NCBI RefSeq assembly: GCF_900109375.1
Contig: NZ_FOAB01000002.1
Coordinates: forward strand, 558,001 to 622,000
DNA: 64,000 nt
Direction of reading: 5' to 3'
Source of the DNA: Aquimarina amphilecti
Lineage (GTDB): Bacteria > Bacteroidota > Bacteroidia > Flavobacteriales > Flavobacteriaceae
This document shows positions 35,083 through 43,329 of this stretch, one piece after another; the stretch's first letter is position 1; each line of letters starts with the position of its first letter. The notes beneath the pieces are model-generated. The model searched no databases and had not been told where the DNA came from. It saw only the letters and a list, made by a program, of their open reading frames with translations. Position numbers and translations under genes: made by a program.

Positions 35083-36261
35083 TTATTGTTGAATTTGTGC
35101 TATTGAAGGGTTTGAAGGACTTGATGGATTCAACCAGTCATCTACTTTATCGTAGAGTAGATCAAAAAGTGTACGTTCTGTTAATTGAAATCTGGCGCTC
35201 AGTGTCATTCCCTTATTAAAGTTTCCTTTAAAACCATTTTTGAGTGCTAAATGTTCTTGGTCAATCTTGCAGCGAACTTTAAAAACCGGTTGGTTATTTA
35301 CCATATCTATGTCTTTACTAATGTCTAGTATTTTTCCAGTAGCTAATCCCCATTGATTGTAATTAAAAGCATCAACTTGAAAACTTACTTGTTTTTCTTC
35401 GCTGACCAATCCGATATCTGATGGAGATAAATAACATTCTACGATCAAACCTGTATCTGGTGATATTTCTGCAATAGGAGATCCACTGATAATCATGCTT
35501 CCTGGTTCTATACCTTTTACACTTTTTAATATGCCGTCTATTGGAGCTGTAATAATATATTCTTTTTGATTTTGTTGTATTTGTGAAACACTACTATGTA
35601 GTTCACGTATTTCTACAGAATAATCTGTAAGTTGTGTTTGCCAAGTGTTTTTTTGTTGTTTTTTAAATTGATGCAACGTATTGATAGATAATTGATGTTC
35701 GAACTCGGTATTTTCAAACTCTATTTTGGCAATTACTCCTTTTGAATATAGTTTTTGATCCCTTTCAAAATCAATTAACGTTTTTTCAAAGCGTGTTTGC
35801 AATTCCCCAAGCTGTTGAGTGTAGTACAGGAATTCTTTTTGATAACGAGCTGATATAAGTTTATTAAAATGTGGATGGACTGTATTGATAAGATATTTGC
35901 AGTCGGTAATAAACTTCTGAGTTTCTGTAATTGTAGTGGTAGAAAGCTGTATTTTTTCATCTAGAATCTCTCTATTGGTCATTAACAATGTATCACCTTT
36001 TTTTACTTGTTGGTTGTCTAGTAAGTCCACATAAACTACTTTTCCGGATTGTAATGGTGTTATTGCGATACGTTCTTTACTTGGTTTTAGCATTCCACGT
36101 GCAGTAGTATAAATATCAACTTTTATAAAAGGTAATAAAATGAATGCGATCAAGATGGCTGCTAGAATCAACCCATAAATGACTTTGCTTCTATTGCGAT
36201 GTTTAAACTGATGCACCTCTACAGTGTTTTCGATTATTTCTTTTGGAAATAGTTGTTTCAT
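35083..36261 (-). CDS. HlyD-family periplasmic adaptor of the peptide exporter
   Basis: 392 residues. One N-terminal transmembrane helix (~27-48) is followed by a split biotinyl-lipoyl domain (SGKVVYVDLLDNQQVKKGDTLL, and later ITAPIDGILKS), a long coiled-coil hairpin between them (~100-230) and a beta-barrel domain. It bridges the inner-membrane ABC exporter to an outer-membrane channel; no TolC-like gene lies in the window. First gene of the export operon, with a promoter at 36376-36407. Confidence 0.92.
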   Translation of the reverse strand: MKQLFPKEIIENTVEVHQFKHRNRSKVIYGLILAAILIAFILLPFIKVDIYTTARGMLKPSKERIAITPLQSGKVVYVDLLDNQQVKKGDTLLMTNREILDEKIQLSTTTITETQKFITDCKYLINTVHPHFNKLISARYQKEFLYYTQQLGELQTRFEKTLIDFERDQKLYSKGVIAKIEFENTEFEHQLSINTLHQFKKQQKNTWQTQLTDYSVEIRELHSSVSQIQQNQKEYIITAPIDGILKSVKGIEPGSMIISGSPIAEISPDTGLIVECYLSPSDIGLVSEEKQVSFQVDAFNYNQWGLATGKILDISKDIDMVNNQPVFKVRCKIDQEHLALKNGFKGNFNKGMTLSARFQLTERTLFDLLYDKVDDWLNPSSPSNPSIAQIQQ

Positions 36262-36375
36262 AGTTTTGATATTTACGAGTTAAAAGATGAATTGATATAT
36301 TCCTATCACAAATTCTAAGAGATGTGTAACAAGTTTTATTAGTAATGTGACCATAGTGAGTTATTATTGACATCT

Positions 36376-36407
36376 CAAATATAGCCTTGGTAAAAGCTTA
36401 ATAACAA
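36376..36407 (-). promoter_or_regulatory. Promoter of the HlyD-ABC-HTH operon
   Basis: On the minus strand TTG (36405-36407), 21 bp, then an exact TATATTTG box (36376-36383). The direct-repeat pair lies about 40 bp upstream of the -7 box, a position suited to an activator. Confidence 0.6.
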
Positions 36408-36422
36408 GGGGACTACATCGGG

Positions 36423-36460
36423 ATTCGGGAAAACAGACCCTGCATTCCCGGAATTCAGAC
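36423..36460 (+). promoter_or_regulatory. Direct-repeat operator A (candidate AraC-family site)
   Basis: Units ATTCGGGAAAACAGAC (36423-36438) and ATTCCCGGAATTCAGAC (36444-36460) are separated by the 5-bp spacer CCTGC; CAGAC cores are 22 bp apart. The same two unit types recur at 38514-38551. Confidence 0.65.
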
Positions 36461-36538
36461 TCTATTTTTTTGACGTAAAAAGCTGGTTAATGGTGATTTA
36501 AAAAAAGAAGGATGTAATTTTATAAAAAAGGAAAGTAG

Positions 36539-36546
36539 TATATTTG
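36539..36546 (+). promoter_or_regulatory. -7 box (TATATTTG) of the AraC/TPR regulator gene
   Basis: Exact TANNTTTG match about 180 bp before the likely start codon; no clear -33 element. Confidence 0.45.
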
Positions 36547-36722
36547 CTTCCCTATTATTTAGATAGACTAAAACCCCAAAAAACCGAAATTATACAGATT
36601 GCTGCAACTACGATAGTGTTCTTATAGTTATATAGATTACAAAAAAACAGTCTATATTGATTCGAGATTCGTGTTGTATATGGTTTAGTATTAAAAAAAT
36701 AATTTTTAATAAAGTACATACC

Positions 36723-38456
36723 ATGTACATGATTATAAAAAATAGCATGAATCGCATTGCAGTTTTTATTGTTTTCTTTTTATTCCAACAGCTATATTCG
36801 CAAGGTGATAAAGCGATTGATTCTTTAGATCAAAAGAGTTATGATGAATTATCTTTAGGTTTCGATAAGAACATAGGAAAAATAGTTGTTTCTAAGTTAT
36901 ATGCGACTACATTTCTGAAAAAAGCTAAAAGCGAAAAGAATATTTCAAAGCAGGCAGATGGTTATTATATGTTTACTAAAATCTTGGATAAATCTTTAGC
37001 ACTGAAGTATACAGATAGTATCATTAATCTCACTAAGAATCAAGACAATTTCATATACCCTGCAGAGGCTCATTTGTTAAAAGCAAATATACTAGGGGGC
37101 ACCGGTAAGTATAAAGAAGCCATGGAAGAGTTAGTAGAGGCTAATAATTTTGCTAAAAAGAATAAAAATATAGATCAACAGTATAGGACTAAGTATTTTA
37201 TAGCTCTTTTACAAGATAACCTGGGTGAATATGAAGAGACTTTAAAAACATTTAGGTCTTTAAAACAGTATTACGAAAATAAATTTCAGAATAATAATTC
37301 TAAATATAGATATGACTACCTAAAATCTATGTATGCTCTAGGGAATGCTTACAATAATTTAGAATTATACGATTCTGCCTACTATGAAAATAGAAAGGCG
37401 ATTGAACTATCATTAAATTATAAAGATAGTATTCTTTATAGCAACTTGTTATTATCTTCTGGAGTTACAGATTACTTTAAGAAGGATTATAAATCTTCTA
37501 TTGATAGTATCGAAAAATTTAATAAAATATATGATAGTAGATCTAAGATCAATAAAATATATTTTACAACCGCAGATCTTTACCTTGGCAAGGTATATTA
37601 TGAACTCAACGATTTAGATAAATCTATGTATTATTTAGAAAAAGTTGATTCTGCTACTTTTTCTAATAGAAATTTTTTCCCAAGTCTTAGATCGGCGTAT
37701 GAAGTTTTGATAGAAATTCAAAAAGAAAAGGAAAATACAAATAAACAATTGTTTTATATTGAAAGGCTTTTGGAGTTTGATAGTATTTCCAATAATGATT
37801 CTAAGAACCTATATAAGAAAATTAATGAAGAGTATTCTACTCCAAATTTATTATCAGAGAAACAGTCTATTATTGATTCGTTGGAGCAGAAAAGTGAGAA
37901 TAGAACAATATTAATTGTTATTTTAATTCTTCTTTCTTTTGCGCTTTTGTTGTTTTTATATATTAATAATAGAAAGAAAAAGATATATCAAAGTAGGTTT
38001 AAGGAAATGTTTGAGCAAAAAGAGAAAATTTCTGAAGTAGTTCGCGATTCCGAACCTAAAAAAGAAAATAAAGATATTGGAATCTCAGAAGATATAGTTG
38101 AGGATATTCTAAGAAAGTTGAAAATATTTGAAGAGAAACAGGAGTTTATTAAATCTAATATTACGGTAAGTTCTTTGTCTAAAGATTTAAAAACGAATTC
38201 TAAATACTTATCTAAGACAATAAACTTTTATAAAGAAAAAAGTTTTAGTAATTATATTAATGATCTTAGAATCCAATTTGTTGTAGATCGATTAAAATCT
38301 GATTCTAAATTCAGAAAATATACAATAAAGGCTATTGCGAATGAAATTGGTTTTAATACCACGGAAGCTTTTTCTAAATCTTTTTATAAAACTACTGGGA
38401 TTTATCCTTCATTTTTTTTGAAACAACTTGAAAAAAAAGAATTTCCAGAAGGTTAA
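36723..38456 (+). CDS. Membrane regulator with periplasmic TPR domain and cytoplasmic AraC domain
   Basis: Starts at one of three close ATGs (36723, 36729, 36747); all precede a signal-peptide-like segment (MNRIAVFIVFFLFQQLYSQG). TPR-like helical repeats fill ~60-390. One transmembrane helix is at ~420-440, then a short coiled coil. An AraC HTH pair closes the protein (VSSLSKDLKTNSKYLSKTI, then IKAIANEIGFNTTEAFSKSF). This one-component design senses an outside signal and acts on DNA. It is flanked by matching direct-repeat pairs at 36423-36460 and 38514-38551, which it may bind. Confidence 0.88.
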   Translation: MYMIIKNSMNRIAVFIVFFLFQQLYSQGDKAIDSLDQKSYDELSLGFDKNIGKIVVSKLYATTFLKKAKSEKNISKQADGYYMFTKILDKSLALKYTDSIINLTKNQDNFIYPAEAHLLKANILGGTGKYKEAMEELVEANNFAKKNKNIDQQYRTKYFIALLQDNLGEYEETLKTFRSLKQYYENKFQNNNSKYRYDYLKSMYALGNAYNNLELYDSAYYENRKAIELSLNYKDSILYSNLLLSSGVTDYFKKDYKSSIDSIEKFNKIYDSRSKINKIYFTTADLYLGKVYYELNDLDKSMYYLEKVDSATFSNRNFFPSLRSAYEVLIEIQKEKENTNKQLFYIERLLEFDSISNNDSKNLYKKINEEYSTPNLLSEKQSIIDSLEQKSENRTILIVILILLSFALLLFLYINNRKKKIYQSRFKEMFEQKEKISEVVRDSEPKKENKDIGISEDIVEDILRKLKIFEEKQEFIKSNITVSSLSKDLKTNSKYLSKTINFYKEKSFSNYINDLRIQFVVDRLKSDSKFRKYTIKAIANEIGFNTTEAFSKSFYKTTGIYPSFFLKQLEKKEFPEG

Positions 38457-38513
38457 GCTTTGTTTTTGAGACTCTTTAGTAACAAGTTGTAAACAAGTTG
38501 TTTATAGATAGTT

Positions 38514-38551
38514 GTTCCTTGAATTCAGACTCTGAATTCCTGAAAACAGAC
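38514..38551 (+). promoter_or_regulatory. Direct-repeat operator B (candidate AraC-family site)
   Basis: Units GTTCCTTGAATTCAGAC (38514-38530) and ATTCCTGAAAACAGAC (38536-38551) are separated by TCTGA; CAGAC cores are 21 bp apart. Unit types match operator A but in swapped order. It ends 42 bp before the -7 box of the Asp-rich peptide. Confidence 0.65.
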
Positions 38552-38593
38552 AATCACTATAATAATTAAAGACATTTTTCTTACATAAATAAA

Positions 38594-38601
38594 TACATTT
38601 G
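38594..38601 (+). promoter_or_regulatory. -7 box (TACATTTG) of the Asp-rich peptide gene
   Basis: Exact TANNTTTG match 36 bp before the ATG. No TTTG at the -33 position, which fits dependence on an activator at operator B. Confidence 0.55.
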
Positions 38602-38636
38602 TTTCACAGTCAAATCACTTTACAAAAAAAATCACA

Positions 38637-38837
38637 ATGAAAAAATCGCAATTAAAAGGAAAGCTTACATTAGAAAAAATGAATATTGCTAAACTTAATA
38701 ACTTATCGAAAATTAGAGGAGGTAATTTTATGATTCTAGATTTAGTAGATAGTATTAATAATAATGATGACGATGATGATGATGATGGAACCTTACCAAC
38801 TTGGCCTAATACAAATCAAGGTGATCAAGGTAATTAA
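38637..38837 (+). CDS. Asp-rich double-glycine peptide precursor
   Basis: 66 residues. A lanthipeptide-type leader (LTLEKMNIAKLNNLSKIRGG) precedes a core with seven consecutive Asp and a Pro-containing tail (GTLPTWPNTNQGDQGN). There is no Cys. The leader resembles that of the 26716 peptide more than those of the minus-strand cluster. The gene stops 25 nt before a prolyl oligopeptidase gene and is almost certainly cotranscribed with it. Export route and modification unknown. Confidence 0.75.
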   Translation: MKKSQLKGKLTLEKMNIAKLNNLSKIRGGNFMILDLVDSINNNDDDDDDDGTLPTWPNTNQGDQGN

Positions 38838-38862
38838 TTATCAAGATTAAATTCTATATATA

Positions 38863-41010
38863 ATGAGTAAAAGAGTACTAATGAAATTATTTTTTTTGAC
38901 ATTGCTTTTTGGATGCCAAGAGAGTCCTAAAAAACTTGTTTCTAAAGAATTCAGGGAAGATGTTTTTGGAATTGTAATTAGTGATCCTTTTCGATACGCA
39001 GAAAATTTGGAAGACTCTTTAGTAAAAGATTGGATTAACGATCAAAGAGAAAGTTATTTAGAGGTTCTCAATAAAATAGATAAGCTTGATTATATTATAG
39101 ATGAGCAAGTTAATTATGATCAACAGAAGTCATCTGTAATTTCTAAACTTAGAATTTCGGAAAACGGAAGATATTTTTATTTAAAGAGGTTACCAAAAGA
39201 GAATATTCCTAAACTTTACTATAGGAAGTCTTTTTTAGGAAAAGAGCAGTTATTATATGACCCAAAGAGTTTTCGACTGGGATCGAATACTGAATTTGTA
39301 ATTAATTATATAAAGCCTAGTATTGATGGTTCTAAAATAGTAGTTAGCTTAACTTCTAAAGGAAAAGAAATATCTGAACTAATCATAATAGATGTTACTT
39401 CCGGAGAAGTGAGTCAAGAAATATTGACTAATGCTTGGCCTTCTGCTGCAGGAGGAATACAGTGGTTACAAGATAATACTTCTTTTATTTATGTATATCA
39501 TCCTGTAACAAATCAGAAATCGGAAAAGTTTCTTAAAAATACTCGATCAGTTTTGTATACATTGGGAGATAAGGCTAATAAACTTAAGGTTGTTTTGTCC
39601 AAAGAAAACAATCCTGATCTGATTATAAAAGAAGAAGATTTTCCGGCAATAAGTATAATTGGAGAATATTTAATAGGTAAAATAACTGGAGGAGGAGGCT
39701 ATTATGATGCGTATTACCTGAATATAAAGGATTTAAAAACTAAAAAATGGAAACCATTATTTACCAAACTTGATTATGTCAAAAGTTATAGAGTAGCTGG
39801 AGATTCTATTCTGTTTAGAACGGCAAAAGACGCTCCAAATTTTAAAATATGCAAAACTTCCATTATAAATCCAGATTTTAATAATGCTCAAGTATTAGTT
39901 AAAGATTATGATGATCAAGTAATCACAGATTTTGAGTTAACCAGTGAGGGGATATATTATGTTACCAATAAAAATGGTGTCAAAGCAAGTTTATATAGAC
40001 AAAAAGACGATCTTTTTGAAGAGGTTAAATTGCCGCAACAAAATGGGAATTTAAGTATAAGCTCATTGGGACAATCATATCCAGAATTATGGATTAATGC
40101 CAGAGGTTGGGTTACCAATAATAAAAGATATCTATATGCTTCTGGAAAGCTGATTGATCAAAATTTACAAGATGAAATAAATAGTTCGAAACTAGAAAAT
40201 ATTGTTGTTGAAGAAATAGAGGTGGAAGCAGCGGATGGTGCTAAAATACCATTATCCTTAATCTACAATAAAAATCTTGTGAAAGATGGTAAAAATAGAG
40301 TTTTAATGGATGGTTATGGTTCTTTTGGGATTTCTATGAAACCTGGGTTTTCGCTTAGAAGGTTATTATGGGTAATGGAAGGAGGGGTATATGCAATAGC
40401 ACATGTACGTGGAGGAGGAGAAAAAGGTGATGCTTGGCATAAAGCGGCTTATAAGGCTACTAAACCAAATACGTGGAAAGACTTTATCAATTGTGCTGAA
40501 TTTTTAGTAGAGCAAAAATATACGAATCCAACTCAATTGGCAATTTGGAGCGGTAGTGCTGGTGGCATTATGGTTGGTCGCGCAATAACTGAAAGACCAG
40601 ATTTATTTGGTGTTGCAATTGTAGAGTTTGGTTCTTTAAATGTGTCTAGATCCTCAGAAGATCCTAACGGAGCTAATATTGCAAAAGAATTTGGCTCTCC
40701 GGATAATCCTGAAGAATTTAAACATTTGTTGGAAATGGATGCATATCAGCATATTAAAAATAAAGAAAATTACCCTGCAACATTATTAACAGCTGGATTA
40801 AATGATCCGAGAGTTCCCGCTTGGAATTCTATTAAGTTTGCAGCAAGGATACAAGAAGCAAACATTTCGGGAAGACCGAACTACTTGTTGATAGATTCAG
40901 ATACAGGTCATGCTATAGATGATACAAAGCTGGTAGAGGTTACAAGGTTTGCTAATATCTTGTCGTTTGCACTTTGGCAAACAGGGCATCCAGAGTACCA
41001 GCCTGAGTGA
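38863..41010 (+). CDS. Prolyl oligopeptidase-family (S9A) lipoprotein
   Basis: 715 residues. Start ATG 38863 (or 38881) with lipobox LFGCQES (Cys ~18). A seven-blade-propeller region spans ~70-430. The catalytic domain has Ser in WSGSAGGIM (GSAGG in place of the common GSNGG), Asp in GLNDPRVP and His in DTGHAID. The family cleaves or transpeptidates short Pro-containing peptides. It follows the Asp-rich, Pro-containing precursor by 25 nt, so a role in processing that peptide is plausible. A rightward terminator lies downstream. Confidence 0.9.
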   Translation: MSKRVLMKLFFLTLLFGCQESPKKLVSKEFREDVFGIVISDPFRYAENLEDSLVKDWINDQRESYLEVLNKIDKLDYIIDEQVNYDQQKSSVISKLRISENGRYFYLKRLPKENIPKLYYRKSFLGKEQLLYDPKSFRLGSNTEFVINYIKPSIDGSKIVVSLTSKGKEISELIIIDVTSGEVSQEILTNAWPSAAGGIQWLQDNTSFIYVYHPVTNQKSEKFLKNTRSVLYTLGDKANKLKVVLSKENNPDLIIKEEDFPAISIIGEYLIGKITGGGGYYDAYYLNIKDLKTKKWKPLFTKLDYVKSYRVAGDSILFRTAKDAPNFKICKTSIINPDFNNAQVLVKDYDDQVITDFELTSEGIYYVTNKNGVKASLYRQKDDLFEEVKLPQQNGNLSISSLGQSYPELWINARGWVTNNKRYLYASGKLIDQNLQDEINSSKLENIVVEEIEVEAADGAKIPLSLIYNKNLVKDGKNRVLMDGYGSFGISMKPGFSLRRLLWVMEGGVYAIAHVRGGGEKGDAWHKAAYKATKPNTWKDFINCAEFLVEQKYTNPTQLAIWSGSAGGIMVGRAITERPDLFGVAIVEFGSLNVSRSSEDPNGANIAKEFGSPDNPEEFKHLLEMDAYQHIKNKENYPATLLTAGLNDPRVPAWNSIKFAARIQEANISGRPNYLLIDSDTGHAIDDTKLVEVTRFANILSFALWQTGHPEYQPE

Positions 41011-41046
41011 AATACTAATTCTTCCTTAAATAATTGTACAAACAAA

Positions 41047-41076
41047 AAAACCCAGCCTACATAGTAAGCTGGGTTT
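41047..41076. terminator. Bidirectional intrinsic terminator
   Basis: AAAACCCAGC pairs with GCTGGGTTTT between two convergent genes. Confidence 0.85.
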
Positions 41077-41080
41077 TGTT

Positions 41081-42640
41081 TTATTGTATCATTTCTCCGT
41101 CTTTGTCGTGAAAATGATATTCTAAATACGTGTAAGCGTCTCTAGGTATAATCTTTACCCATCTTTTATGGTCTATTAGCCATTGAGATCGGGCGGATGG
41201 AAATCCTTTAGTTAAAAAAGCTGCAATAAAAGGATGCGCGCTAAGCGTTAACTTTTTATGTTCTTTTTTAATTAATTTTTCTAAATCGACCTTTATTTTA
41301 TCTACTAAAACTATTGGCGCCTCAACTTCACCATTTCCTCCATTAGGATTTTCCTCACGGGTTTTGATATTCATTTCTGGTCGTACACGCTGTCGCGTTA
41401 TTTGAATCAAGCCAAACTTACTTGGCGGTAAAATTTTATGCTTTGCCCTGTCGTCTTTCATCTCTTCACGTAAGTGGTTGAAAAGTGTTCTGCGGTTATC
41501 AGCATTATTCATGTCTATAAAATCGACTACAATAATACCTCCCATATCCCTAAGACGTAGTTGGCGTGCTACTTCGGATGCACTGATTAGGTTGACTTCT
41601 AGTGCAGTGTCTTCTTGATTTTTGGCTTTGTTAGATCGATTACCACTATTTACGTCAATGACATGCATTGCCTCGGTATGTTCGATTACAAGATAGGCTC
41701 CCTTACTCATGGATACCGTTTTACCAAAACTTGTTTTGATTTGTCTTTCTATTCCATGTTTTTCAAAAACAGGTACTTTAGACGTGTGTAACTTTACGAT
41801 AGATTCTTTTTTTGGTGCAATTTCTTGCAGATAATCTTTGATTTGGTTGTAGAGATCTTCTTCATCTACAACGATCGAAGTGAAGGTGTCATTAAAAACA
41901 TCTCTTAATATAGAAGATGCTCTATTCATTTCACCTAAAATTTTTGATGGATGGGGTGCTTTGTATAATTTTTTACACATAGACTCCCAGCGACCCACCA
42001 AGTTTTGCAAATCTCTGTCTAGCTCTGCTACTTTTTTGCCTTCTGCTACAGTACGAACAATAATTCCAAAACCTTTTGGCTTAATACTTTTTACAAGTCT
42101 TTTCAGACGTTCTTTTTCTTCAGATGATTCTATTTTCTGTGAAATAGATACTCTATTAGAAAAAGGTACTAATACAATATATCTACCAGCAATCGAAAGC
42201 TCTGAGCTAATTCGAGGGCCTTTTGTAGAAATAGGTTCTTTTACTATTTGTACCAATAGCGATTGATTTGATTTTAACACATCTGTAATAACTCCGTGTT
42301 TATCAATATCGTTCTCAAAAGGAAAATTCTTAAGAGAATAATCTTTTAATTTACCTGTGCTTACACGTTTAATGAATTTAAGTAAAGAAGATACTTGAGG
42401 GCCCAGATCGTGATAATGCAAAAATGCATCTTTTTCATAACCTACATTAACAAATGCAGCGTTAAGACCTGGAACAGCTTTACGAATTTTAGCAATAAAA
42501 ATATCACCTACCGCAAAATTGCTGTCGTCTTCTTCCTTATGTAATTCAATTAGTTTTCCATCTTTTAATAAGGCAAAATCAGTAGAGGAACCAGATCTAA
42601 TGATCAATTCTTTGTTCACTCTGATTAGATTTTTATCCAC
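41081..42640 (-). CDS. rng: Ribonuclease E/G family endoribonuclease
   Basis: 519 residues, RNase G length. The N-terminal S1 domain is at ~40-120 (VGDIFIAKIRKAVPGLNAAFVNVG). The DNase I-like catalytic core includes DVNSGNRS and VVDFIDMNN with its metal-binding Asp residues. It has no long RNase E scaffold tail. Start is GTG at 42640; a second GTG at 42619 gives the shorter N-terminus NKELIIRSGS seen in relatives. It matures rRNA 5' ends and takes part in mRNA decay. Confidence 0.92.
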   Translation of the reverse strand: MDKNLIRVNKELIIRSGSSTDFALLKDGKLIELHKEEDDSNFAVGDIFIAKIRKAVPGLNAAFVNVGYEKDAFLHYHDLGPQVSSLLKFIKRVSTGKLKDYSLKNFPFENDIDKHGVITDVLKSNQSLLVQIVKEPISTKGPRISSELSIAGRYIVLVPFSNRVSISQKIESSEEKERLKRLVKSIKPKGFGIIVRTVAEGKKVAELDRDLQNLVGRWESMCKKLYKAPHPSKILGEMNRASSILRDVFNDTFTSIVVDEEDLYNQIKDYLQEIAPKKESIVKLHTSKVPVFEKHGIERQIKTSFGKTVSMSKGAYLVIEHTEAMHVIDVNSGNRSNKAKNQEDTALEVNLISASEVARQLRLRDMGGIIVVDFIDMNNADNRRTLFNHLREEMKDDRAKHKILPPSKFGLIQITRQRVRPEMNIKTREENPNGGNGEVEAPIVLVDKIKVDLEKLIKKEHKKLTLSAHPFIAAFLTKGFPSARSQWLIDHKRWVKIIPRDAYTYLEYHFHDKDGEMIQ

Positions 42641-42770
42641 CTCGATACGTTCGAGACAGATGGATTAAACAAATTTTTTCACAGGAATTTTTAATTCCGT
42701 TGAAACAAAGTCTTATAAAGGTAGTGATATATAAGATACTTTATTTCGATTTCAAAGAACATTCTTAAAT

Positions 42771-42800
42771 AGAAAAAGTAGTTAGAAAACTACTTTTTCT
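42771..42800. terminator. Perfect 13-bp hairpin terminator
   Basis: AGAAAAAGTAGTT pairs with AACTACTTTTTCT around a 4-nt loop. It overlaps the stop of the 29-residue gene and would end the HU/29aa unit on the minus strand. Confidence 0.75.
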
Positions 42801-42879
42801 TGTGGCGATTAGCTCTTCTTCTCTTTTTACGCTTGTGCGTAGCTACCTTGTGTCTTTTACGTTTCTTACCACTTGGCAT
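42790..42879 (-). CDS. 29-residue highly basic protein
   Basis: MPSGKKRKRHKVATHKRKKR and nine further residues; 20 of 29 are Lys, Arg or His. Near-identical short basic proteins lie between HU and RNase G genes in other Flavobacteriaceae as I recall them. Composition points to a ribosome- or RNA-associated protein (compare the short Thx or bL38-type proteins), but I cannot assign it. It is too short for most gene finders. Confidence 0.7.
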   Translation of the reverse strand: MPSGKKRKRHKVATHKRKKRRRANRHKKK

Positions 42880-42907
42880 AGTGCGTCTATTTATTGATTA
42901 TTAATTG

Positions 42908-43198
42908 TTACTTAACTTCTACGTTAGTTTTTACACCTTCCACAAATACTTTTGCCGGTTTAAAGGCAGGAATATTATGTGCAGGTATTTTGATTGTAGT
43001 GTTTTTAGAAATGTTACGGCCAGTTTTTTCAGCTCTTGTCTTGATGATAAAACTACCAAAACCTCTAAGGTATACATTATCACCGCTCTCTAAAGAACTT
43101 TTTACTTCTTCCATAAAGGTTTCAACAGTTGCCTGAACATCTCCTTTTTCAATTCCTAGTTTTTCTGAAATTTTTGCTACAATATCTGCTTTAGTCAT
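42908..43198 (-). CDS. hup: HU-family DNA-binding protein
   Basis: 96 residues covering the whole HU/IHF fold: N-terminal MTKADIVAKISEKLGIEKGDV, the GFGSF turn (VYLRGFGSF) and the DNA-intercalating arm tip with Asn-Ile-Pro (PAHNIPAFKPAKVF). It bends and compacts DNA as a dimer. The 29-residue basic gene follows 28 nt later and is probably cotranscribed. Promoter at 43238-43245. Confidence 0.95.
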   Translation of the reverse strand: MTKADIVAKISEKLGIEKGDVQATVETFMEEVKSSLESGDNVYLRGFGSFIIKTRAEKTGRNISKNTTIKIPAHNIPAFKPAKVFVEGVKTNVEVK

Positions 43199-43237
43199 TA
43201 TATTACCTATTTAGGGGTTTTTAAATTTTCAAGGGGG

Positions 43238-43245
43238 CAAATATA
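43238..43245 (-). promoter_or_regulatory. -7 box (TATATTTG) of the HU gene
   Basis: Exact match on the minus strand; a TTG lies 21 bp upstream. The leader is about 35 nt. Confidence 0.6.
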
Positions 43246-43329
43246 GCAATTTAAAATCCAAAATATCAATACTTAAGATGAAATTATCATCTTTTAAAGG
43301 TTTAATTTTACAAAACTTACATTTTTCTT

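Larger units (their letters stand above)
36262..36722. other. Divergent control region of the transporter operon and the AraC/TPR gene
   Basis: 461 bp without a gene. It contains a leftward promoter (36376-36407), a pair of direct repeats (36423-36460) and a rightward -7 box (36539-36546). The remainder is AT-rich with no recognisable RNA structure. Confidence 0.6.

Noticed and set aside
36423-38551. CAGAC direct repeats considered as insertion-sequence or island attachment repeats
   Set aside because: No transposase or integrase lies between them, and the unit order is swapped rather than simply copied; position relative to promoters fits operators better.
41048-41076. Hairpin near 41.05 kb considered as a small RNA
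   Set aside because: It is a standard bidirectional terminator between convergent genes.
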